Shown one piece after another: positions 36,496-44,881 of a stretch of DNA of 63,826 nucleotides. The position numbers and the translations under genes are program-made. Numbering within the stretch: position 1 is the stretch's first letter; every line of letters begins with the position of its first letter. The DNA lies in assembly GCA_013001595.1 (NCBI GenBank), contig JABDMH010000119.1:1-63826 (forward strand), written 5' to 3'. Under the pieces are notes generated by a model. That model was not told the DNA's origin. It did no database searches and saw nothing but the letters and a program-made list of their open reading frames with translations. Source of the DNA: Saprospiraceae bacterium (GTDB lineage Bacteria > Bacteroidota > Bacteroidia > Chitinophagales > Saprospiraceae).

Positions 36496-37797
36496 TCACG
36501 AAGCATCCAGCGCATTCGCAGCATATACTTTTTTTAAAAATTTCTCATCCCATTCCATCTGTAGTGTTTGCTTTGATTCTTCGAAAAGAGCCCTCTTTTC
36601 ATTACTAATTATTTTCCGATAAGTAAATGAGCAATCGGGATGTTTCTCCAAAAAGGAGAGCATACGGATTAGTTTGGTGACGACAATTACATTTTCCTTA
36701 CAGTACAATCGAATGGGCGCCATAATATCAAATAGGAGATCGTCGAAATGCTTAATATGTTTGATAAGAATGTACTGATTCTTGCCTGTTGTCTCAAACC
36801 ACCTATCGCTCAGCTGTAAACGTATATAGAGCAATTTTCCCAAGGTGTCAATGGCATCCAATGCGGTTCCCGGATCATTGATACCTGGAGACATTGCTTT
36901 TGTAATGATTTCCGATACTTGACGAAACCCATCATTCAAGTTCGGGGATTCATATGGAGTCTGATCAAAGGTGAACAGGCTGCCAGTATCCTCACCAATG
37001 CTTTCTTTCAGTTTTTCTGAAGTTAGAAGCAGGGCATCTTCAGGATGCAAGAAGGCTCCTCGTGCTGGGAGAACTTCGATCCATTCGGGTTCAGATGCAT
37101 CATGTCTAGGTAAGTCACCTGTATGAAAACTTCGAAAGTATAATGCACCACTTTCCCTGTAGTAGATTTTTGCCGCTAGTGTGGGAACTAGTGGTGCCTC
37201 AGGCATTTCAGTTTGTAGGTCACGCAGGTTTAGCATACTGCGCTCATTTTTGATGAAAATCTCATTTAATATATACTCCACTCGAATTTTTAAGGAAATA
37301 TTATGAATAAAAAACACAAAAAGGGCTATGCAGGTGAGGGTGCCAATTATAGCCAACATGATGGAGAATCCCGGAAGCTGATAGGCAGCTGTTTCAGGTT
37401 GTATATACCGCATCACTATGGTGCAGTACACGATTGTGCCAATGTAAACGCCAAGGACAATCTGATGAGTCTTATCTGTTATTAAGCCAGGTAGTAATCG
37501 AGGTGAGTATCGACCTGCCGCTTGATTCAATATCACCATGACCATAGTGAAGCTAAAGACGGTCAATGTGATGATCCCACTGATAAAGGTGCTGAGTAAG
37601 ACCCGTGCGGTCTCTGCATTCTTCACAACAAGAATGGGAAACTTTTCTTCCAGATAAGAACTGGCTCCCACCCATTCCAAGCGGATACTTAGATAGGCAA
37701 TCAGTATGCTGAGGAAGGAAATGATGGCCGGATAGAATGCAATGCTGCTAGAGATTTTACGCCACGTTTGAAATATTGTATCACTTAATGAACGCAT
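36496..37797 (-). CDS. DUF2254 membrane protein
   Basis: A 433-residue inner-membrane protein of the DUF2254 family. Four hydrophobic segments lie in the first 170 residues (ISFLSILIAYLSIRL, LLSTFISGIITLTVFSFTMVMVI, IVLGVYIGTIVYCTIVM and IMLAIIGTLTCIALFVFFI). The family motif LNQAAGRYSPRLLPGLI follows the second. The soluble C-terminal half holds INDPGTALDAIDTLGKLL. The function of the family is not established. It starts 20 bases after the XRE regulator gene on the same strand, so they are probably co-transcribed. Confidence 0.88.
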   Translation of the reverse strand: MRSLSDTIFQTWRKISSSIAFYPAIISFLSILIAYLSIRLEWVGASSYLEEKFPILVVKNAETARVLLSTFISGIITLTVFSFTMVMVILNQAAGRYSPRLLPGLITDKTHQIVLGVYIGTIVYCTIVMRYIQPETAAYQLPGFSIMLAIIGTLTCIALFVFFIHNISLKIRVEYILNEIFIKNERSMLNLRDLQTEMPEAPLVPTLAAKIYYRESGALYFRSFHTGDLPRHDASEPEWIEVLPARGAFLHPEDALLLTSEKLKESIGEDTGSLFTFDQTPYESPNLNDGFRQVSEIITKAMSPGINDPGTALDAIDTLGKLLYIRLQLSDRWFETTGKNQYILIKHIKHFDDLLFDIMAPIRLYCKENVIVVTKLIRMLSFLEKHPDCSFTYRKIISNEKRALFEESKQTLQMEWDEKFLKKVYAANALDAS

Positions 37798-37816
37798 TCT
37801 ACCAAAGTAGGGAAAT

Positions 37817-38293
37817 TCAAATTTCTATGACCGATGGTGCCTTAAAGAAATGATAAAGGAGTGATATAACAGATATCAAGCTTTTCATTGCGACAACGAC
37901 TTTGTTCATTTCTCTTCCTTCGACATCAGAATCAAACGCCTTGAGGGATTTGTCAATGAGTGCCAACTCCTCAACAATTCGAGCACAAAAAATGGTTACT
38001 TGCGCAAGTCGATTTAATGTTGTGGCCATGACTGAATGTGTTGGGATGGAGCCAGAAGAATCCTTTCGAATCACAAGTCTATAATCCGTCCTGAGGTCGT
38101 TTGTAATGAGTGTTTGCAGGGGAATCTCGAAGAGCTTACCCATTCTAAGAAGACCCTCAAGATCAGGCTCAGTAATAGAATTTTCATATTTCTTAATTTC
38201 ATTGATTGAAACACCCAATAAACTGGCAAGGTCTAAGTGTGAAACCTTGTGGAAGTGTCTTAATAGAACAAGGTTTGTGGCAAATTTTGTCAT
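37817..38293 (-). CDS. XRE-family helix-turn-helix regulator (1)
   Basis: A 158-residue regulator with an N-terminal Cro/C1-type HTH (NLVLLRHFHKVSHLDLASLLGVSINEIKKYENSITEPDLEGLLRMGKLFEIPLQTLI, residues 7-64) and a helical C-terminal tail likely to dimerise. The arrangement is the same as in the regulator at 39690, but sequence similarity is low. It precedes the DUF2254 gene in an apparent operon and is divergent from the AraC gene. It may control that intergenic region. No effector domain is recognised. Confidence 0.85.
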   Translation of the reverse strand: MTKFATNLVLLRHFHKVSHLDLASLLGVSINEIKKYENSITEPDLEGLLRMGKLFEIPLQTLITNDLRTDYRLVIRKDSSGSIPTHSVMATTLNRLAQVTIFCARIVEELALIDKSLKAFDSDVEGREMNKVVVAMKSLISVISLLYHFFKAPSVIEI

Positions 38294-38573
38294 TTTTCAA
38301 TTGAGTTGGTCTAGTCAGATCCAAAATGTTCACCTGAAAGGATATCTATATTCCAGAGCTCAATTGATCGGCATACGCTTTACAGACATCTTCTTCTTTT
38401 TCACTTAAAGGTATTTGGCAAGCTTCTTTTCCGACTATTCCAATTGGAAATATTATTAGTCTCTTTGGAAATCATATCGATTAAGAAAGCATCGAACAAG
38501 CGGTGGAATCATAATGTCTTTCGGTAAAGTAGATATGGAACTTACTTTAAAGCGAACTTTATGAGAAGAGGCG

Positions 38574-39542
38574 ATGAAAACTATCGCGGAATTTCTGTCT
38601 ACATCATTTGACGAAGATTGCCGTGATTTTACTTTGAACATTCCCAAACTGGTTGGTGACGGCATGGTCAGGATGATTGATTTTATTGCTGTGGTAAGTT
38701 TACTTGCAGTTGATGCAGTTCTTAAAGAGCCACTGATGATTCACTTTGAGGGAGAAGCTAATACATTGATGCGATTTAACTACTGTGTGGAGGGCGAGAT
38801 CACGCAATCACTGCAGAATAATAGTGTGATTGCTACTGTTACCCAACATCAGGTTACGATCTCTGCCAATAGGAATGACTCTGAACAACACATTCGAATT
38901 CCAGCTGGAAAGCGAACTGTTTTTATGAGCATTGAACTGGATAGACAAAATTATCGGGATAAGTTACCTTGTGATTTAGACACCATACCAGATAGGTTGC
39001 TAGAAGTCTTGGAAGATTCAGAAGGCAAACAGCTTTTTCTACATCAACATAATTACTCACATATTATTCATGAAGAAGCAGCTGAGATTATGTCGACGGA
39101 ATATGAGGGGCTTATCAAGACTACCCATCAAGAGTCTAAGGCGCTAGAGATCATAGCCCAACAATACAAACAGTTCATCGATGATGATCGGGCTGACTCG
39201 CCGAAAACCATGTTAAAGGAATATGAGATTGAGAAACTATTGAAGGCACGAAGAATCATATCGGAGTGTTCGATCAATCCACCCACGATCGTTCCACCGG
39301 CAAAGATGGCAGGACCTAATCAACAGAAGTTAAAGGCTGGCTTCAAAGAGCTATTTGGCACAACAGTTAATGGATACTTGCAAAAGGCAAGATTTGAACA
39401 TGCAAGGGCATTGCTTTTGTCGGGTAAATTTTCGGTCAAGGAAGCTGGTCACCAAGTTGGATATGAGAACATGAGTTATTTTACGCGTAAATTTTTTGAA
39501 CGTTTTAAGAAGTTACCCAGTGAATTAAAGGCATCTTCTTGA
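38574..39542 (+). CDS. AraC-family transcriptional regulator
   Basis: A 322-residue regulator. The last 70 residues are a typical AraC DNA-binding domain: QQKLKAGFKELFGTTVNGYLQKARFEHARALLLSGKFSVKEAGHQVGYENMSYFTRKFFERFKKLPSEL. The N-terminal 240 residues include a beta-rich part (LMIHFEGEANTLMRFNYCVEGEI) that could be a cupin-like sensor, but I cannot assign it. It is flanked by two XRE regulators. The ATG at 38574 is followed closely by a second in-frame possibility, and I keep the first. Confidence 0.88.
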   Translation: MKTIAEFLSTSFDEDCRDFTLNIPKLVGDGMVRMIDFIAVVSLLAVDAVLKEPLMIHFEGEANTLMRFNYCVEGEITQSLQNNSVIATVTQHQVTISANRNDSEQHIRIPAGKRTVFMSIELDRQNYRDKLPCDLDTIPDRLLEVLEDSEGKQLFLHQHNYSHIIHEEAAEIMSTEYEGLIKTTHQESKALEIIAQQYKQFIDDDRADSPKTMLKEYEIEKLLKARRIISECSINPPTIVPPAKMAGPNQQKLKAGFKELFGTTVNGYLQKARFEHARALLLSGKFSVKEAGHQVGYENMSYFTRKFFERFKKLPSELKASS

Positions 39543-39689
39543 TGGGAGTGCTTTTGTGCTTAAATGGAATCATACGGTATGAACTTAAGTAGATTTGATA
39601 ATTGGCAGCTTTTTATTGAAGTTTACTGCAATCTCGGTATTCTTGACTACTCAAAAGACAGCAAGATTTAGAAAATAGAACACATAGAC

Positions 39690-40211
39690 ATGACAAGATA
39701 TTTTGGACCCAACATTAGATTTCTACGTAGGACCAAGAATCTAAGTCAGGAGAAGCTGGCTTCAGAATTGGACATTACCAGAAACAGGGTAGTCTCATAC
39801 GAGAAAGGGGCTACAGAACCTAGATTGGAAGTATTGGTGAGACTATCACTTTATTTTGGAGTGACTGTAGATGATTTGTTGTCTAAAGACCTAAGCGCTA
39901 CTGAAGAACTTGCTGCTGCCAATCGTAAGTTTGCGCGGCTGTCCTCCAGAAATTCGGAATCAAAGGAGAATGACGCAGAGATGGATTTATCTTTCGACAA
40001 CGTTGAAGCATTACAGGAGTTTATCCGCAAAAGTCAGGAAGTAGAGATGATGTTTGCAGGGTTCAGAGCATTCAATCAATTGCGGGAAGGACAAAAACCT
40101 TCCAATGGTGAAGAAACTTCGATCATTAATCGCGAGAATCTCCTCAATCTTCTTGAGTATTTGTTGGAGGCAAATTCGACATTTATCGATTCAATATCCA
40201 ACAAAAAGTAA
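39690..40211 (+). CDS. XRE-family helix-turn-helix regulator (2)
   Basis: A 173-residue regulator: HTH at about residues 5-67 (NIRFLRRTKNLSQEKLASELDITRNRVVSYEKGATEPRLEVLVRLSLYFGVTVDDLLSKDL), then a polar linker and a helical C-terminus. It sits 74 bases upstream of an ECF sigma gene on the same strand. The sigma promoter carries a palindrome overlapping the -33 element, so this protein is a good candidate to repress that sigma factor. The link is from position only. Confidence 0.88.
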   Translation: MTRYFGPNIRFLRRTKNLSQEKLASELDITRNRVVSYEKGATEPRLEVLVRLSLYFGVTVDDLLSKDLSATEELAAANRKFARLSSRNSESKENDAEMDLSFDNVEALQEFIRKSQEVEMMFAGFRAFNQLREGQKPSNGEETSIINRENLLNLLEYLLEANSTFIDSISNKK

Positions 40212-40227
40212 TAAAAAACACCAAATA

Positions 40228-40242
40228 GTTGATATAATCAAC
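40228..40242. promoter_or_regulatory. Palindromic operator over the sigma-gene -33 element
   Basis: GTTGATATAATCAAC has six-base perfect arms around ATA and contains the TTG of the -33 element. Its size and position suit a Cro/C1-type repressor such as the adjacent XRE protein. Confidence 0.55.
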
Positions 40243-40259
40243 ATAATGTCTTATATTTG
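40229..40259 (+). promoter_or_regulatory. Vegetative promoter of the ECF gene at 40286
   Basis: TTG (40229-40231), 20-base spacer, TATATTTG (40252-40259): a full match to the Bacteroidota consensus. It lies 26 bases before the start codon. Confidence 0.75.
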
Positions 40260-40285
40260 CACCATAACAATTAGAAGAAGACTTT

Positions 40286-40804
40286 ATGACTAAAACTGAA
40301 TTTAGTAGACATTACCGTAAAGAACACACTAATCTCTTTGGATTTGCCCTAAAGCTAACTCGGTCCTCAGCTGATGCCAAGGATCTAATGCAAGATGCTG
40401 CGATCAAAGCCCTTAAGAATTGTGAATCTTTTCGCGATCCCGCTAAGTTCAAGAGTTGGTTCAGTACAATCCTTTACAACACCTTTATTAACAAATACCG
40501 ACGACAATCACGTCGTAGGAATCTTCTAGATGGACAAAAGGATGTATCTGGACTCTTTTTTAATAGAACTAAAGCGATCAATAAGGGTTATGAGGACTTG
40601 AAAAAGCAGGATATAGAAGCCCTTATGCAATTGCTTAGTGCCGCCAATTGCAGGGCATTCAAATTATATGAGACCGGATATTCCTACAAAGAAATCAGTG
40701 AGATGCAAGATGTTCCCATTGGTACGGTCAAGAGCCGTATATTTTTTGTGAGAAATAAGATGAAGAACATATTGGTTGCGGCAGATCTGTATGCAGCTGC
40801 CTAA
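40286..40804 (+). CDS. ECF-type RNA polymerase sigma factor
   Basis: A 172-residue group 4 sigma factor. Region 2 is EHTNLFGFALKLTRSSADAKDLMQDAAIKALKNCESFRDPAKFKSWFSTILYNTFINKYRR, and region 4 is QLLSAANCRAFKLYETGYSYKEISEMQDVPIGTVKSRIFFVRNKMKN. No anti-sigma gene follows. The next gene, Dps, is convergent. It is ended by a terminator at 40855. Together with the adjacent XRE gene and operator it may form a small switch. Confidence 0.92.
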   Translation: MTKTEFSRHYRKEHTNLFGFALKLTRSSADAKDLMQDAAIKALKNCESFRDPAKFKSWFSTILYNTFINKYRRQSRRRNLLDGQKDVSGLFFNRTKAINKGYEDLKKQDIEALMQLLSAANCRAFKLYETGYSYKEISEMQDVPIGTVKSRIFFVRNKMKNILVAADLYAAA

Positions 40805-40854
40805 GGCAAGATTAGATAGGATTACCCATTTCTTCAATTAAATCGTAAAAAGGT

Positions 40855-40891
40855 AAGTGCTTGCACACACATTGGTTGCGAGCACTTTTTT
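40855..40891 (+). terminator. Terminator after the ECF sigma gene
   Basis: AGTGCTTGC pairs with GCGAGCACT (nine pairs, one a G-U), followed by six T residues. Confidence 0.85.
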
Positions 40892-40935
40892 GCACCTAGG
40901 TATTTGATTTGGTAGGTTATTTTTTCCCAGAAAGA

Positions 40936-40959
40936 GTCAAGTGCGATTAAGCACTTGAC
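40936..40959 (-). terminator. Hairpin downstream of dps
   Basis: GTCAAGTGC and GCACTTGAC are perfect nine-base arms around a six-base loop, 35 bases past the dps stop on the minus strand. The following U tract is weak, so it may stabilise the 3' end rather than terminate. Confidence 0.55.
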
Positions 40960-40993
40960 CAGAATTCCAAAAATGCCTTTAAGCCACATGCCA

Positions 40994-41488
40994 TTAATAG
41001 ATGCTTGTTTCCAGAGCAAAAGTTTTGCTGCGCCAACTATCTAACATCCAACTTTGTTTTTCAACATTAGCGAGAAAACCACCAATCATATCAATGGTGC
41101 CTTCGTCGCCAACCTGCGAAGCTTCCTTTATTACCAATCGCATTCTATCGATCAAATTTGCATGGTTTGCTAAAATGGCATTTACCATTTCACGGTCGGA
41201 TACTGGTGCTTCGCCTTCTGAAATCTGCGAACTATCTAAGTAGACTGATATTTTTCCCAATGGACGGTGTCTCAACGTAAGGACACGTTCTGCAATCTCA
41301 TCAATTTTAACTTTGGCATCGTTGTAAAGGACTTCGAATCTTTGGTGTAGGTCGAAGAAATTTTCACCTTCTATATTCCAATGATAATTTCTTAGATTTT
41401 GATAGTAGATTTGGTAATCCGCCAGCAGCAAATTTAGGGACTCTACTACTTTCCCAAGTTTCTCTTTCTCTATTCCTAAATAATTCAT
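40994..41488 (-). CDS. dps: Dps-family DNA-protecting ferritin-like protein
   Basis: A 164-residue protein of the Dps/mini-ferritin family, which forms 12-mer shells that oxidise and store iron with peroxide and protect DNA in stress. Ferroxidase residues His36, His48, Asp63 and Glu67 fall in YHWNIEGENFFDLHQRFE ... KIDEIAERV with exactly the family spacing. Length is normal. It lies convergent to an ECF gene and divergent from the YtxH/holin/CsbD group, in a block rich in stress functions. Its promoter region is the interval right of 41488. Confidence 0.95.
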   Translation of the reverse strand: MNYLGIEKEKLGKVVESLNLLLADYQIYYQNLRNYHWNIEGENFFDLHQRFEVLYNDAKVKIDEIAERVLTLRHRPLGKISVYLDSSQISEGEAPVSDREMVNAILANHANLIDRMRLVIKEASQVGDEGTIDMIGGFLANVEKQSWMLDSWRSKTFALETSIY

Positions 41489-41784
41489 TAATAAATTTTG
41501 GTTTAATTAAAAGTATCGGTAGTAATTCATTGCTACCTGGTAGATAGACATCACAAAATGCCTGGTAGTTCGATCTGGAGTGAATGAAGCTGGTTCATAG
41601 GTTGTCTTGCTTTAAATTCTCTTCTGTACAAAACAAGTCCGCGACTTTATGATGTCTCTTTAGGCATAATCATAACTAGTACTACCAAATACGAACAAAA
41701 TGATTGAAAAGGAATTTATTTAGCAATGTAAGATGAACACTAGTATTCCTGACTTACTTTTTTGGTGCTAATACTCTGCTAGCC

Positions 41785-42223
41785 ATGGAGGCTAACTCAG
41801 GCGATGATCTACCAAAATTGACTGATGAAGACCGCATTGAATGGAAAGAATAGAGGTTGCTGTACAGGAACTCTTCTTAGAACTATCCAAGCTGAAGGCG
41901 GATAATAAGTCGGCCCCGACTACAAGGGAGAAGCGTGCCATTGGAAAGAAGATGTGAAGGATGAAGCAAGAGATAGAGCTTTAGAAGCCTGGCACAAGCG
42001 GTCAGCGGTGTTATCTGCATTGGCATTGTTAGTTGGCACTAGTCGTTATCCTACTGTTGATTTTGTTACTGTAATTGGTTATTTGACTTTTAGCTCAATA
42101 TGGGGCTACGTCATCCGTATTGGTATAGATGGCTCCAGTTTCTTTCATAGGTCTTCAACCAAACGCAATGCAATGCGTCAAAGAAGTATCTTGATAGAGA
42201 TGGTGATTGATGATGTCAAATGA
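41785..42223 (+). pseudogene. Chain of three short frames, possibly a frameshifted gene
   Basis: Three consecutive plus-strand frames overlap by shifts in the same direction. One runs from ATG 41785 (MEANSGDDLPKLTDEDRIEW, stop 41853). The next runs from ATG 41841 (38 codons, ending TTREKRAIGKKM, stop 41957). The third runs from GTG 41954 (89 codons, VKDEARDRALEAWHKRS and a hydrophobic segment YPTVDFVTVIGYLTFSSIWGYV, stop 42223). Joined, they would read as one acidic-to-basic protein of about 140 residues with a membrane segment. It may be a decayed gene, or the last frame alone may be a real small membrane protein. No family is recognised. Confidence 0.4.
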
Positions 42224-42304
42224 ATTTGCAAATAGCAAACTTTGCATAGATTGATGTTGTCTTACTAATGACATTTATTAAATACCAAAAAAGTAAAATT
42301 ACAT

Positions 42305-42730
42305 ATGAAAAAGAGAGATTATTTGATACTGGGAACAGCATTGGGTGCAGCGCTGGGTTATTTGGCCAACAGTGATCGTGGAAGAAAATTTACTGCGGAG
42401 GTGAAAGAGGAGCTAGCAGTAAAGGCGGATTCGATTAAAGGAAAGGGCTCTGAATTGGTCGATGTCGCTTCTGAGAAAGTTTCTCACTTACAGTCCAAGG
42501 GCTCTGATTTGCTGAATGTAGCTAATGACAAATTGGCCGAGCTCCATGCAAAGGGAAATAGCTATCTACGAAAAATGGGGCAATCTCCTGTCAAACAGCA
42601 AGATATAGAGCAATACATCGACAATGAGGTACGTGACATTAAACTAAAACTTTTAGAGAAAGTGGAAGCCAAGGCAGAAGAAATAGCTTCAAATGCTAAT
42701 AGCAGAAAGAAAACTGTAAAGGCCAGCTAA
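42305..42730 (+). CDS. YtxH-domain stress protein
   Basis: A 141-residue YtxH-type protein: a short N-terminal membrane or gas-vesicle-like segment (YLILGTALGAALGYLANSDRGRKF), then a long charged amphipathic helix (SIKGKGSELVDVASEKVSHLQSKGSDLLNVANDKLAELHAKGNSYL) with imperfect repeats of the form KGSxLxxVAxxK. Family members are general-stress proteins of unknown biochemistry. It is the first of four small same-strand genes (YtxH, two holin-like, CsbD). Confidence 0.85.
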   Translation: MKKRDYLILGTALGAALGYLANSDRGRKFTAEVKEELAVKADSIKGKGSELVDVASEKVSHLQSKGSDLLNVANDKLAELHAKGNSYLRKMGQSPVKQQDIEQYIDNEVRDIKLKLLEKVEAKAEEIASNANSRKKTVKAS

Positions 42731-42799
42731 ATCTAGCTCTTGATTGAAACTGAGAGAAGTAGGGATCGAGTCATTTACTAAAAAGATATTTATTAATTT

Positions 42800-43147
42800 A
42801 TGTCAGAACTCATAAGATTTGCAGAACAATCCATAGGCGCTCTCCTGGTCGGAAAACGCGTATTGGATTCAAAATTTGAAATTGCTAGGTATGTATTGTT
42901 AAGGGAAGTTTCGCAATTGATGTCTTCAGTGGTCAGCTTTGTGCTGTTTGGCATCGGAGTCTTTATGGCGGCTCTATTATTCTTAATTGGATTGGGAATG
43001 TGGGCATCTGAATACTATAATGTTTCATATTTACTAGTCCTTGTACCTGCCAGTATTTTGACGATCGGCATGTTTGTCCTTTGGGTAGGAAGAGAACGGG
43101 TTTTTGAATCCATAGCCAGACAATTCTTGAAAAATCGAATAGAATGA
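42800..43147 (+). CDS. Holin-X-like (superfamily III) membrane protein
   Basis: A 115-residue protein with two membrane helices (SSVVSFVLFGIGVFMAALLFLIGLGMW and VSYLLVLVPASILTIGMFVLWVG). It resembles the Holin-X/phage holin 3_6 group, which in bacterial chromosomes is usually an envelope stress protein rather than a phage gene. It overlaps the next gene by four bases (ATGA), so the two are coupled. Confidence 0.7.
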   Translation: MSELIRFAEQSIGALLVGKRVLDSKFEIARYVLLREVSQLMSSVVSFVLFGIGVFMAALLFLIGLGMWASEYYNVSYLLVLVPASILTIGMFVLWVGRERVFESIARQFLKNRIE

Positions 43148-43470
43148 ATTTCTTAAAAGTGTTATTGATCAATGGATTGATCGTACTATTTCTCTCTTGG
43201 CTGCTGCCTGGGGTGGGAGTGGAAGGATATTTTACTGCGGTCTGGGTTGGCTTGTTACTTGGCGTGGTCAATTTCTTTGTCAAACCATTATTGACCATAT
43301 TGACCATCCCCATTACCATATTGACCCTAGGCCTGTTCCTCATAGTTATCAATGGACTGATGGTGCTACTGGTTGATGCTATGAGTGTGGGTTTTTCGGT
43401 CAATGGGTTAGGATGGGCTATTTTGTTCAGCTTACTGCTCGGTGTCGTGAATGCATTCCTGGATAAATAA
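43144..43470 (+). CDS. Phage-holin 4_2-like membrane protein
   Basis: A 108-residue protein with four hydrophobic segments and the family pattern FLSWLLPGVGVEGYFTAVWVGLLLGVVNFFVKPLLTILTIPITILTLGLF, matching PF04020 (holin superfamily IV-like). It is widespread in chromosomes outside phage contexts. Translation is coupled to the upstream holin-like gene. No endolysin or phage structural gene is near. Confidence 0.85.
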   Translation: MNFLKVLLINGLIVLFLSWLLPGVGVEGYFTAVWVGLLLGVVNFFVKPLLTILTIPITILTLGLFLIVINGLMVLLVDAMSVGFSVNGLGWAILFSLLLGVVNAFLDK

Positions 43471-43495
43471 TTTACTTAATTAACGAAGAAAAATT

Positions 43496-43687
43496 TTGAG
43501 TGTTCTTACCGAAAAATTGAAAGGAAATTGGAATGTAATCAAAGGCAAATCAAAGCAGGAATTCGCAAACATAACCGATGACGACCAGACCTACGAGGGC
43601 GGCCAAGAGGAAGAATTCTTAGGTCGATTGCAAAGAAAAACTGGTGAGTCGAAAGTGAAACTAAAGAGTTTTATCGATAATATTTGA
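43496..43687 (+). CDS. CsbD-family stress protein
   Basis: A 63-residue protein with a TTG start at 43496, preceded by an A-rich stretch (GAAGAAAAAT). The sequence (LKGNWNVIKGKSKQEFANITDDD ... EEEFLGRLQRKTGESK) is typical CsbD. In firmicutes it is under the general stress sigma factor, and its biochemical role is unknown. It is the last gene of the YtxH group, closed by a terminator. Confidence 0.9.
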   Translation: MSVLTEKLKGNWNVIKGKSKQEFANITDDDQTYEGGQEEEFLGRLQRKTGESKVKLKSFIDNI

Positions 43688-43701
43688 ATCATCACTTGAA
43701 T

Positions 43702-43744
43702 AAAGCCTTATTAATAGGGTCCTGACTTGGTCAGGGCTTTTTTT
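43702..43744 (+). terminator. Terminator of the YtxH-CsbD group
   Basis: CCTGAC-TTG-GTCAGG sits in an outer AAAGCC/GGCTTT stem and is followed by a run of T. Confidence 0.85.
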
Positions 43745-43840
43745 ATATGGTTTGGTTAAGATTGAAGATCAGATATGGTCTATCTATGGCTTAGAGTCAG
43801 AAGGCATTGTTTATAATTAGGTATTATTTCAAATCTACTC

Positions 43841-44746
43841 TTAGAAGCAATCTGGACCATCATCTGCATAAGTGCCGTAAGTGCGGTAGTATCGGGCACC
43901 ATTTAGAAAAGTCTTGCTGCCTTCGGTTGTAATTACGTACTCGTGTATATCCCCATTGTGAAAGGTAAGCTGGAGTACCGGTTGATGGTCACTATTATTG
44001 ATCACCGTCCATGAGCCAGCTCCTTTACTTCCATCATGGGAACTACCGAAACCGCCACCGGTATCAAAAGACATGGAACTCGTGCTGGAATGCAGAAAAT
44101 AGCCTTGTGCACATAAATCAATCACTTCTTTGTCGCTGTAGCCACCGCCGGTCGAATACCCACCATAGCTCGCCCCACTAGAATAGTAAGAGTTCATATA
44201 AGTGAGTCTTGCATTTTTCAGTTTTTCGCTCCACTCACCATCGGCCTTTGGTTTAACCACTTCGCTGAATTGCACGGTCTGGGCGAGTTGCCCAACCAAC
44301 GTTTTATGTGCATCCGTAAATTCATTAGGAGCAGTTGCGGCCATGATCGTTACGCCAGTGCCTCCTTTGTTTAGTAGGCTTGTGACAAATGCCTTGGCAC
44401 TCTGACCACCTAAAGTGCCTGTAAAGGCCGCCTGCAGTCCAGCATTGCCAAATTCAGTGACGGAGCCATCAAGGATCAAGGAAGTTCCTTCATTATCTAC
44501 AAGTCCTTGTTCCGCTTCCTGCTTCAACTGATCGAGCGTTTGTGTCTGATGTGGAAGCACCATTAACAACCCTGGAACAGTATGTGAACCCATAAGATAA
44601 CCGGACTCGGTTTCTTGACCTACCCAGCCGTTGGGAATCGTAAAAGCAATGCCCAACGAAGGAAAGCTTTTGGAGCCCGTTTCCTGCGCTAAGAGAGCAG
44701 GAAGAGTTAGAATGAGGATTACGATGAATGTGATATAATTTCTCAT
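43841..44746 (-). CDS. Secreted protein of unknown function
   Basis: A 301-residue exported protein (signal ITFIVILILTLPALLAQE). The first 165 residues form a domain like those of stress-related PsbP/DUF1795 type (SLGIAFTIPNGWVGQETESGYLMGS). A Gly/Ser/Tyr-rich linker follows (YYSSGASYGGYSTGGGYSD), then a small C-terminal beta domain (GSWTVINNSDHQPVLQLTFHNGDIHEYVI). I recognise no named family with confidence. It stands alone between the stress genes and a divergent PAP2 gene. Confidence 0.7.
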   Translation of the reverse strand: MRNYITFIVILILTLPALLAQETGSKSFPSLGIAFTIPNGWVGQETESGYLMGSHTVPGLLMVLPHQTQTLDQLKQEAEQGLVDNEGTSLILDGSVTEFGNAGLQAAFTGTLGGQSAKAFVTSLLNKGGTGVTIMAATAPNEFTDAHKTLVGQLAQTVQFSEVVKPKADGEWSEKLKNARLTYMNSYYSSGASYGGYSTGGGYSDKEVIDLCAQGYFLHSSTSSMSFDTGGGFGSSHDGSKGAGSWTVINNSDHQPVLQLTFHNGDIHEYVITTEGSKTFLNGARYYRTYGTYADDGPDCF

Positions 44747-44881
44747 AATATTTATACATTATATGATAAAGGTATGAAGTACTTGACTGGCAAAAATCCC
44801 CTTAAAGGGGTATTCCGATCAAGCATATCACTACCTTGCATCCACTCAAAAAATTTAGATTACGTCTAATATTGTCCACTA

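Noticed and set aside
38294-38573. Operator between the divergent XRE(1) and AraC genes
   Set aside because: Only imperfect direct GAACTT-like repeats were seen near 38538-38560. No inverted repeat was good enough to report.
42800-43470. Two holin-like genes as a sign of a prophage
   Set aside because: No endolysin, capsid, tail, integrase or att site is nearby. Both families are common in bacterial chromosomes beside YtxH and CsbD stress genes.
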